Shown here one piece after another: positions 55,343 to 64,000 of a stretch of DNA of 64,000 nucleotides; position 1 is the stretch's first letter; the number at the start of each line of letters is the position of its first letter. Source of the stretch: Tubiluchus corallicola (taxonomy: Eukaryota > Priapulida > Priapulimorpha > Priapulimorphida > Tubiluchidae); assembly GCA_030141605.1 (NCBI GenBank), contig JAQGDQ010002373.1, forward strand, positions 1 to 64,000. Reading direction: 5' to 3'. Under the pieces are notes generated by a model that was given only the letters and a program-made list of their open reading frames with translations, had not been told where the DNA came from and searched no databases. The translations under genes and the position numbers were made by a program.

Positions 55343-55441
55343 TGACGCATGTTTACCAGAGTGTGGCAGCCAATCGGAGCAGGGCAACGCGTATTGCTGA
55401 GCCTCTTTCCATATAGGGCTGATGACGTCGAGTCACGTGAC
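55343..55441 (-). promoter_or_regulatory. Promoter-like motif cluster upstream of the BTG-like gene
   Basis: Within 100 bp, about 320-420 bp upstream of the ATG, lie TGCGTCA (minus; 55343-55349), CCAAT (plus; 55370-55374), a CArG-like CCCTATATGG (minus; 55409-55418, one mismatch to CC(A/T)6GG), TGACGTC (55423-55429) and CACGTG inside GTCACGTGAC (55432-55441). CRE, SRF-type and CCAAT sites are typical of immediate-early promoters, which suits a BTG2-type gene. Binding is inferred, not shown. No clear TATA box. Confidence 0.5.
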
Positions 55442-56070
55442 TACCATAATAATAATAAATTACATATCCGAGCTTCTGGTCTGGGTTGAGGTTGTTACAC
55501 TATGTGTGGGTAGAGTTTACAGGATGTGTTCCATTTTTTCTTGTTTTCTAACTTTTATCAATATCTTCTACGTATTCAACAGCAAAAGCGCGTCTGAGAT
55601 TGTTTCTTTAGTCCATTTTTGCGCCCTGCCAAGTAGAGTTTGAACAAGATTTCAATGCAAAATCACGCTCATTTTTGTACTCGTACTCCTTTAGATGTTA
55701 TTTTAACCTCATTTAATATGCGGGCTTGCTACATGTGCACGTACATGTAGTAGGTTACACGTACGCGCAAGATACTGTAGAATCGGATTTTAGGATCTTA
55801 AGCCAAACAAAGAACAGGCCAAAGCAGGCGACTCGCCCTTCATAAGTAAATATTGCTGCTGAGTGGGCTACGGTATTTTATCATTCTATGTTCGCTAAAA
55901 TAGTTGGCTGTTTTTGATACATCTTACTGGCTGTCAACATACATTATCGTTATATTCCCTATACAAATGTCAACAAAATCTAAAACGTGTTAAATCTCGC
56001 CAAATTTGCCATACAAAAACGAATGGATGCTTCGTAATTAAAAGCCAGCCGTTAGGCGTGAATACATGAG
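55442..56070. other. Unassigned intergenic sequence
   Basis: Nothing recognised. ACGTGCACGTACATGTAG-like alternating stretches near 55735 are unusual but short. Confidence 0.35.
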
Positions 56071-56345
56071 TATTCAATGAGTACATGTACTCAACTTTAT
56101 GTATTCACCTACACATTTTAGCCAAATTCATCCACGAGTCATTTTCGAATTTAAAATTATACTCAATGAGTACATGTACTCAACTTTATGTATTCACCTA
56201 CCCATTTTAGCCAAATTCATCGACGAGTCATTTTCGAATTTAAAATTATATAATCAATGAGTATTCAATGAGTACACGTACTCTACTCTGAGTATAATTT
56301 TAAATTCGAAAATGACTCTTCGATGAATTTGGCTAGCATGCGTAG
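56071..56345. repeat. Tandem 90-bp duplication plus inverted copy (foldback)
   Basis: Two direct copies (56071-56162, 56163-56250) share GAGTACATGTACTCAACTTT and TTCGAATTTAAAATTATA. A third, inverted piece (56296-56337) carries TATAATTTTAAATTCGAAAA and GATGAATTTGGCTA. GAGTACATGTACTC is itself a palindrome. It resembles a damaged foldback or MITE. Confidence 0.7.
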
Positions 56346-56499
56346 GTCCGTTCAAAGCAATAATAATAATAGTAAACGCAATAAACTACATAAAGAAAAG
56401 CATAATGCGCTGCTTGCATTTGAATAAAACATTGTTCCAGTGAGGCATCGCAAAGAAGTAATCATATTTCGGCAATCGTGAGGTCTTTTACGTTTAACA

Positions 56500-56645
<146 letters not shown>

Positions 56646-56686
<41 letters not shown>

Positions 56687-57026
56687 ATTGTTATATATAT
56701 ATAATCTTTATTTGCCATTAAAATACATTGATAATCACTGATAAAAATTTTACAGAGATGATTAATCAGTGTTAGTTAATAAAAACTTACACTGCTAAAG
56801 GCAAATGCATCAGTGCAATCTAATCTACTGTGCAGTAATGGAAAGTAACGACGAATAAAATCAAACATATTTACAACTGTGCACAAAAAATGAAAAAAAC
56901 ATGATTTAATTAATATGGCCGTGGATATATGAATTCTGAATTAGTGTGTATGTGGTCGTACTGGTGTGATGGTATTTCATAACTTGTTAATATTAGTGAT
57001 TTTAATTTTGTTTTAAATGCTGATGG
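56646..57026 (-). mobile_element. LINE-A 3' fragment inserted in or beside the MITE fragment
   Basis: (TA)n 56646-56702, then AATCTTTATTTGCCATTAAA and the C-terminal coding remnant on the minus strand. It stops at TTAAATGCTGATGGGGG. It is the shortest coding remnant of the family. Confidence 0.8.
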
Positions 57027-57838
57027 GGGTCAGTGCTAGTGTAAGCGTACTGAAGCGATCTTTACAAAAAAAACGGAGCTCTTGACAAAAACATATTTTT
57101 CACTCGTACGACTCTCAGTGTCGCCTCCTGTCGATGGCGCATTAAAACCTATCAGGTAAATAAAGAAGCAGACTACGATAAACAGCCAGGTAGTGCTATT
57201 GAAACTCAATTTCAAAGTACTAAAAATTCTGTTCCACGTCTTGGTGGTGTTTAAGCTTCTTCTTTGTATGTGTCGAAGAACGTGATGCGAAAAAATGGCG
57301 CTACGTGGCGCTCTTTGTGAGTAGCTATGGTAGTGGTATAGTGATAATCAATGATATTGAACCAGAGAATTTTGATATTTATGTAAAGACTTTTTAGTCT
57401 GTTTTTTCGATGATAGGAATGCTTTGAACTTTGTCCTTTGACCATTTTAATTTCTGACCTGTAATGGTCACATACCTCTCGTATTTCACATTTTTTGTCA
57501 TTTTACAATGAAACTGGAATCAGTAATTGCGTTAAATCAAACAGCGTTCTGAAATGTTATGTTGTTACAATATATCGTCGTCATAAACTTTCATAATAGC
57601 ACAGTATTATACCATGTTTTATAACAGTTTTGCAAAGAAAAAGCACTAATTTTACAAATCGTCTATATTATTGAAATCTATTATGTTTAATAGCATCCGT
57701 CTTTCACTCTAGACTTGGGGCTAGATTTTTTGGACTTTTTATTTTCCGTTGTCTTAATTTTTTATTTTAGCTAACGTTGTAAATAATATATTATAGATTT
57801 TTTTCATTCCTAACTTAATTTTATTTTCCTATAATTTC
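57027..57838. other. Unassigned intergenic sequence
   Basis: Nothing recognised. Confidence 0.35.
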
Positions 57839-58016
57839 AGATTAATTTGTATTCGTCTTTTAATCGTTTGTAATTTGTATTCGTCTTTTAATCGTTTGTA
57901 ATTTGTATTCGTCTTTTAATCGTTTGTAATTTGTATTCGTCTTTTAATCGTTTGTAATTTGTATTCGTCTTTTAATCGTTTGTAATTTGTATTCGACTTT
58001 TAATCTTTTGTAATTT
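57839..58016 (+). repeat. 28-bp tandem repeat, about six units
   Basis: AATTTGTATTCGTCTTTTAA plus TCGTTTGT, with changes only in the last unit. It abuts the 5' break of the LINE-A fragment at about 58020. Confidence 0.9.
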
Positions 58017-58019
58017 GTA

Positions 58020-58640
58020 CATTTTGCAAATTCTCGTCCATTTCAAAGCTTCAACAACTAACCTGAGAAAAACTTTAAAATTCCCAATCATTGAAGCACA
58101 CAAAGAATATTTTACTCTGCTTTTTATATTTAAATACATTAATAACATCAGCAAAGCATTCCAGAATAACAGATTTACCTTTTTTCCAAATCCTATCGTT
58201 AATTCCAGAACAAGTAATCTAAAACAAATTAGGACAAATACCCACTATGGAACGAACTCTGTAATCAAACAAGCAATTCTACTTTGGAATTCTCTACCAT
58301 TACAGGTTAAACAAATCAAGACCCTATCAGCATTTAAAACAAAATTAAAATCACTAATATTAACAAGTTATAAAATACCATCACACCTGTACGACAATAT
58401 ACACACTAATTCAGAATTTGTATACACACGGCCATATTAATTAAATCATAGTTTTTTCATTTTTTTGTGCATAGTTGTAAATATGTTTGATTTTATTCGT
58501 CGTTACTTTCCATTACTGCACAGTAGTTTAGATTGCACTGACAAGTTTTTATTAACTAACACTGATTGATCATCTCTGTAAAGTTTTTATCAATGTATTT
58601 TAATGGCAAATAAAGATTATTTTATATATATATATATATA
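58020..58640 (+). mobile_element. LINE-A 3' end, plus-strand copy
   Basis: The plus strand encodes FKASTTNLRKTLKFPIIEAH, KEYFTLLFIFKYINNISKAF and on to IHTNSEFVYTRPY (58015-58440), then the 3'UTR and AATAAAGATTATTTTATATA. It aligns with the C-terminal half of the 40345-41590 copy. Part of the 3'UTR hairpin (between GCACTGAC and AAGTTTTTATTAAC) is deleted. Confidence 0.85.
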
Positions 58641-58667
58641 AATGTAAAATCAATTATAAGGGGTTAT

Positions 58668-59140
58668 ATATATATATTTACCCGTATTCACTGCTTTATT
58701 TTGTCAATAATTATAAACTCAAAATTTGAAGCAAAGAAGTAAATAAATAAAAAATATTATTTTGACATCAGAAATGGCACAACGTTCGGTTTACGAGCAA
58801 TTAATTATATAAGATCTAAAGTTATAAATGTTTCCATAATGCATCAGTTATTATATGTACAAAAACTATATAATGTATTAATCGAGGTACTTTTTTATAA
58901 TTACGCGATACTGGATACATGAGCGGCTCAACTCTTGTGGTACGGATACATTACTAAAAGACAATTAATTATTCTCAACGTCTAAATTATTATCAGTGGT
59001 AGGTCAAGACCATAACTTGAAAGGCAGGAAATGTGAAAACCTTGGGATAGTGCCTGGATTTGTCATTTGGGATTTATACGATCACCACCGAATAGTAAAA
59101 CAACGTTGTGCCACTTTGCAAATCAACACTTTTGCAAGTT
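58668..59140. other. Unassigned sequence
   Basis: AT-rich. Nothing recognised. Confidence 0.35.
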
Positions 59141-59336
59141 ACTACTACGAACGTGCTCTAGCAGCATATAATCGCTCTGCGTCATCAACGGTCAAAATAA
59201 ACACTACTACGAACGTGCTCTAACAGTATATAATCGCTCTGCGTCATCTAACGGTCAAAATAAACACTACTACGAACCTGCTATAGCAGCATATAATCGC
59301 TCTGCGTCATCTAACGGTCAAAATAAACACTACTAC
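59141..59336 (+). repeat. 63-bp tandem repeat, three units
   Basis: Unit ACTACTACGAACGTGCTCTA, then GCAGCATATAATCGCTCTGC and GTCATCTAACGGTCAAAATA AAC, with a few changes between units. Confidence 0.85.
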
Positions 59337-59544
59337 ATTTAAGCAGTCTGCTTTATAGGAGTCTCATGAAAATTATCTCAAATTTTTAAACACTGAGATT
59401 GATATTAGAGTATTTTTTTCTAAACACGAAAGCGTTAAATTTGTAACTTTTAAAAACATTTTCGTGTCAAAAAATTAATTGCTGGAACAATGTCAGCTGT
59501 AGTCATCAACTGAAAACAGCTACATTCAGGCATAAAGTACTTAA

Positions 59545-59957
59545 CCCTTTCAGTCCCAAATTATTTTTAATAAGAAAAAAATTTTTGGCTTGGTACTTTT
59601 GTTCAGTATGTCCATCTTGTTTACACATAATAATTATTTTTTTCTACCTGTGCCCGCGTGCTAAATATAGCCTGTATCCCACGGGATACATTGGGATTCA
59701 ATGGAAGCATAAAATGTGTTTCATTTTGCAACTGCTGATAATTTTTTAAAGTATTTAAGACATTTACTATGCATGCTATGCTGATCTGTACAAAGTCGTC
59801 TCTAAAGTACTGTACCTTGCGCAGTTTTTTATGCTATGTAGATTTTCTAGTTTGCCATTTTATCACCATTTTAGTCTATTGTTATTGGCTTAAATCAAAG
59901 TAACTATTAACAGACCAAATAACTATCAGTTTTAAAATTTTATTAATTTTCTATAAA
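59545..59957 (-). mobile_element. piggyBac-like MITE, copy 3 (truncated, inverted)
   Basis: TTAA (59541-59544) | CCCTTTCAGTCCCAAAT, then the reverse complement of copies 1 and 2, including TGTATCCCACGGGATACA. Similarity stops near TTTTAAAATTTTATTAATTT; the other end is lost. Confidence 0.8.
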
Positions 59958-60164
59958 TTAATCCGGGTCTTAATCCTCTCGATTATGGGTTTCCTGTGGG
60001 AGTTCCTTTAAAGAGGAAGTGTATTACAATGGCCATGCAAGCCGCTTGATGCAAAGAAACTAAAGAACATAAAATGGTTGATAAAAAGAAGCGAGAAACT
60101 GTATTGGAAGAAATGCCATCATTTAGTTTGCAGTGAAAAATAATAATTTTTCCTAATTTGACCT

Positions 60165-61400
60165 AAAAATAAACCTGCAAACTATAGGCCAGTTGCAATT
60201 ACCAGTACTGTTGGCAAACTGCTTGAGAGCCATGTCGTTTCAATGTAATACTTGTCTATCTGAAATCTAACAATTATTTGAAAAGATCTCAACAAAGGTT
60301 TCTCAAGAAATGGTCAGTGACAAGTAATTTACTAGAGTTTTTCGAATATGTATTTTCCACATTGGATCACCGTAGCTCTTTTGTTTTAGTATAGCTAGAC
60401 TTAGCAAAAACATTTGACAAAGTCCAACATAGAAGGTTACTGCTTACACTTGAGGCTTGTGGTGTTCAAGGGCAACTGCCTAACAGGATAAAAGCACGGC
60501 TAAGTGACAGATTTCCAATATGCCGAAGTTGAGGGTTGTGCCTCATCTACTGTCCCAGTTCTGTCAGGAGTGCCACAAGGAAGCGTCCTCCGACCCCTTT
60601 TATTTCTCATCTTTATAGATGATGTAAATGATAATGCAGTTAGTTGGCTACTCAAGTTTGCTGACGATACCAAATTAGCATATCCAATATGTTCTTCTAT
60701 GCAAGTGAGACAGCTTCAAGAAGACTTGCACCAAATCTGTGCATGGTCTGATAAATGGCAGATTGAATTCAATACACTTGATGGTAAATGCAAGGTGCAT
60801 CATATGGGTAATCAGACCAATCCAACCACATACAGCTTTGGTGATGTCAATTTGCCTGTAGTCACTGAGGAGGTAGATCTTCGACTGTTAGTAGATAGCA
60901 AACTAAATTTTCACAGGCATGTGTCTAAGAAAATTAGTAAGAGTAACAGAATCCTTGAATTAACTTGTAGAACCATAACTTCCAGAAGAGCTGAGATAAT
61001 TCTCCCACTACACAAATCTCTTGTTCATCCTCATCTTGAATACCTCAGTCAGGTATGGGACATTTATTATGTCAAGGACATCCGTACTCTCGAGCAGGTG
61101 CAAGCATGAACTGTGGACATACTCGCAAAAACTGCAACAATTAGACCTGTATCGATTTTCTGCAAGAAGACGTGGGGGGGGGAGACTTATTGAAGTGTTC
61201 AAGATTCTTAAGGGACTTACTGTCAGCAATGCAAACCAGTTTTTTACACTCAATAGAAGCATTACATGTGGTCATAGTGCTAAATTGTAAAAGCATAGAA
61301 ACATTACTGAAAAGTATCCGCATGTTTTTCACAAGCCGAAGTGAAACGAGGAACTCGTTAATTGATTCAGAATTCCGTGCAAGAAACCTCCTATTGTAAT
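60165..61400 (+). mobile_element. LINE with decayed reverse transcriptase (LINE-F)
   Basis: Starts with KPANYRPVAITSTVGKLLES (RT fingers), has stops and frameshifts to 60500, then 60504-61109 open: LSGVPQGSVLRPLLFLIFID, LLKFADDTKLAYP (catalytic FADD), DKWQIEFNTLDGKCKVHHMG, RLLVDSKLNFHRHVSKKI, LHKSLVHPHLEYLSQVWDIY. The C-terminal FSARRRGGGRLIEVFKILKG and NANQFFTLNRSITCGHSAKL follow in a second frame. This order and these motifs identify a CR1/L2/jockey-type ORF2. It cannot make a functional enzyme. Confidence 0.85.
60504..61109 (+). pseudogene. Reverse transcriptase palm-thumb ORF remnant
   Basis: A 201-codon open piece of the LINE-F ORF2 spanning RT blocks 4-7, with FADD at about residues 55-58. 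The upstream fingers and any endonuclease are disrupted or absent; the natural frame continues in another phase after 61110. Confidence 0.8.
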
Positions 61401-61548
61401 ATCGGTTTGGTATATTATTAGGAGGAGAGTAAACCAACAACGAATAAGTGGACAAGGGGTGTTTTTTGGCTAGCTACTCAGTGGATGAGAGATTGGTGCA
61501 AGAGATGGAAATCAGGGTTTACTCACCACGAAGGTGAGTATATCCGTG

Positions 61549-61960
61549 TTAACCGGTAGGGGTGAGCATCGAATGTTGGAGTTCGAAGGTTCGAATCGAA
61601 TTCGAACGAGATTTTTTAGTTCAAACTCGATTCGAATCCAAAACTATAGATTCAAATAATTCAGCATTTCAGTCACATACGTTCTTTATCATTAAACCGA
61701 TTGAAACATCATGCAATTAGCATAATTCAGCTGTGATTTCTGTGCACAATTTTATACCAATTACTAGTCGTTTTATTGCAGAAGAAAATCTAGTGATATG
61801 CATGATCTTTGTAAGACTAATTTTTACTGCTGGTTCGAAAACTTGTTCGAAAATCTATCAATCTCATTTCGAATTCGGTTCGATTAGAATTCGAAAGTTC
61901 ACAAATTCGGTTCGATTCGAATTCGCTTTCTGGTAGAGAATGCTCACCCCAATTAACCGG
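61549..61960 (+). mobile_element. Single hAT-like element (hAT-3) with TTCGAA-rich core
   Basis: Perfect 8-bp duplication TTAACCGG (61549-61556, 61953-61960). The element runs TAGGGGTGAGCATCGAAT ... GAATGCTCACCCCAA, with inverted termini GGGGTGAGCAT. The interior is full of TTCGAA and GAATTC palindromes near both ends. Non-coding. Confidence 0.8.
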
Positions 61961-62879
61961 AAATTTTTTTGTGATGAATGTCAAAGTATCCATGGTCAGA
62001 CATAATATCTATGAGCTGCGTTACAAAAAAATCGGTGCATGTGTCTTGAATTTCGCGACGAAAGTTAAAAATATTACAGTGAACGGAGTGACGTGACTGA
62101 ACTAGTCAACTTCTTGCATTTGAGCCAAAGAAACGTTATTTCACGTTCGCGAAGTGAAAGCGATGAGTTGCGTAATCTGAATCCTTGTTTTATTACATCG
62201 CTCTATGCATTGTCTAAATTTTGAGAAAAACTGACTGAAATGTTACCCGATAATAATTATAGTATAGGGAATTTTTAAAAGCCAAGCATCCAGTGTTTAA
62301 CTTAAGAACAACATTGCATCATACTTTATTATAGCCAAAAAAGGCATTGGCTGCTTGGTAGGAATGAGTGGATATCTCAGTTTTGTGAAATTTGCAGTTA
62401 TTGAATGCACAAATTTACTACGCATTGATATAAAAGATTTCACACAAGTTCACTAATGCCTAATGAATGATATCTATAGCTTCAGTCATTGATGTTATTA
62501 TTACAACATTTCAGTTTTGTTTTTTCTTATTTGCTTCTGTTTTCTTTGTTTTGTTTTGTATGATTTATATTTACCTTATTTTTCCTTAGTGTAATTTATT
62601 ATACTCTTTATGAACATCTTTGGTTGACCATTCTACTTTTTTATGTCAGATTTTTTTTAGTTAATGCTCACATTATCCATTTTCTGTTATGTTAAAAATC
62701 TTAAGTTGCTTTTATTTTGTTTGCATCGCATGTTCACAGTATTTTAGAATTGTAAATTTTTGGTTATTTAAATTATAATGTTCTACAATATTGCGTTTCT
62801 CATCAGTTAATTGCCAATTACACACGTCAACAGAATTCAAATTTAAATTGAAAACGGTGCCAAAATTAATTTTACTTAA
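61961..62879. other. Unassigned sequence
   Basis: Nothing recognised. Confidence 0.35.
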
Positions 62880-63020
62880 TCGTTGCTATTTAAGGGTGGC
62901 TGACTAGATAACCTACGTGTTCTTCGCTGCCCTTCTCCTTTGTTACATAATATTGCATGCATTCCTAATACTGTATTTTCTTAATTCTTGATGAGTTAAT
63001 AAATAAATTGAATCGAATTG
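62880..63020 (+). mobile_element. Retroelement 3' end with GGGTGGC hairpin
   Basis: Hairpin AGGGTGGCTGACTAGATAAC ... TTCGCTGCCCTTCTC (62893-62937), then AATAAATTGAATCGAATTGA as tail. It ends less than 20 bp before the candidate exon at 63039. Confidence 0.65.
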
Positions 63021-63038
63021 AAATTATAGTAGGTTGTG

Positions 63039-63240
63039 ATGTCTTCCAACCGAGGTGAACTACAAAAACGCAGACAAGGAAAGCCATTAAGCAGGCTTCG
63101 ATTGAGAAGGGGGCAATGTAACGTCAGTCGGCTCAAGCCTTGTTTGCAGTTCGATGAAAGCGATCTGAACCAAGATCAGTTTTTGTCGTGCACTCCATAT
63201 GATGAAGGAAACTTATCATCGTCCATCTGTACTAGTCCTG
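63039..63240 (+). CDS. Candidate first coding exon of a further gene (partial)
   Basis: ATG at 63039 opens MSSNRGELQKRRQGKPLSRL, RLRRGQCNVSRLKPCLQFDE, SDLNQDQFLSCTPYDEGNLS, SSICTSPG, 67 codons plus one base, with a possible donor CCTG|GTATAA at 63241. Basic start, acidic middle, ordinary codon use and higher GC than the surroundings suggest coding sequence. No family recognised. The next exon would lie beyond the window. It could also be an internal exon (TAG at 63030-63032) or a chance frame. Confidence 0.4.
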
Positions 63241-64000
63241 GTATAAAATCTCATTTTAAATTTTGGTTTATGTAAAATTAACATTTTGTTTAATGGAATG
63301 ATGTAGTTTAATGTAGAAGAAAATGTAAATTATGGATTTGTAATTGAGAACTAGTGTGTTGGGAGCCAAGTAAACCACTAGCCCAAGTAGGACAATTGGT
63401 GTATATGGGCCAGCCCAAGTAGAACGCGGCGTATATGGACTATGCCAAGTAGGACGCGTCGTACATGGGCTAGCCCAAGTAGGACACTAGAGACAGGTCG
63501 CGAATTGAGTTGTTAAGCGTACCGGCACCGTCCGTTGTCCTTGTTTACGTAATAATAATAATTAAAAACGTCAATACACGTTGAATAATTTATTATACAT
63601 CTGATAAAATAAAAGAATTTTATTTTGAGTTAGTAAAATTTCCAATATTAAATTTGGCTTCGATATTAATCTTTTTGAAGCGAAATAAGCCCGTTCTTAG
63701 GCGATTCGTTACCGATTCGATTCCAACATTTGCTTAAGGTATATCATTTTTTATTTTGTCTCGCTTCGCAGACGACAGGTGATCCGCTTCACTACCTCTT
63801 GGACAAATAATTGTTTTCTACTAAGTAAACGGGCTAGCGAGTTATGTGCCCTACATAGTTTCTCTCTTTAAAGCACTAGATACCTAGTTGAATGTTAAGA
63901 TGATATTAATGGAGCTAATAATAATGATGATATTACTGTAAAAAACATTGTAAATTGTCAAGGAGTATCCATCATTATTATAAAGTTACTTTTTTCTAAA
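63241..64000. other. Intron or intergenic DNA with a short tandem array
   Basis: At about 63360-63490 four diverged ~33-bp units contain AGCCCAAGTAGGACGC and GTATATGGGC. The rest to the window end shows nothing recognised. Confidence 0.5.

Overview
This window is nuclear DNA from an AT-rich, repeat-dense eukaryote, almost certainly an invertebrate metazoan. The evidence is split genes with GT-AG introns, a BTG/Tob-family gene, many non-LTR retrotransposon fragments, SINEs with 5S-rRNA and tRNA-like heads, several families of small non-autonomous DNA transposons, and very long microsatellites. I cannot fix the phylum from the sequence. There is no sign of prokaryotic gene organisation or of a CRISPR array.

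Gene content is low. (1) A plus-strand multi-exon gene starts near 3.7 kb. I could chain eight exons (3734-16946) with GT-AG borders and consistent phases. Two terminal exons fit the same phase: 17724-17769, followed by an AATAAA signal, and 20899-21160. They give 394 or 466 residues. I do not recognise the protein. Its introns hold most of the repeats in the first 20 kb. (2) A minus-strand, apparently intronless BTG1/BTG2-like gene lies at 54540-55019. Upstream of it is a compact promoter-like block with CCAAT, CArG-like, CRE and CACGTG motifs. (3) A possible first coding exon of a further plus-strand gene lies at 63039-63240, at the right edge.

Most of the rest is mobile or tandem DNA. Retroelements: three named LINE groups (A with (TA)n tails, B, C), single fragments with recognisable RT or CCHC motifs (around 9.2, 28.1, 50.7 and 60.7 kb), a 5S-headed SINE (four copies), a tRNA-like SINE (two copies), and a set of elements that share a 3' GGGTGGC/GCCACCC hairpin. 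DNA transposons: a piggyBac-like MITE (TTAA + CCCTTTCA ends, three copies), a second TTAA-flanked MITE (four copies), a pogo-like MITE with TA target site, a hAT-like MITE with a CT-microsatellite core (five copies with 8-bp target duplications plus a fragment), and two single hAT-like elements. Tandem arrays have 24-, 28-, 37-, 52-, 63- and 92-bp units, alongside long di-, tri-, tetra- and hexanucleotide runs.

Layout: 0-3.6 kb repeats; 3.7-21.2 kb gene 1; 21-54 kb intergenic, a mosaic of nested transposons and arrays; 54.5-55.5 kb the BTG-like gene and promoter; 55.5-63 kb repeats, including a decayed LINE reverse transcriptase; 63-64 kb the possible start of another gene. All calls come from reading the sequence alone. 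Family names rest on motifs, terminal sequences and target-site duplications, not on database searches.
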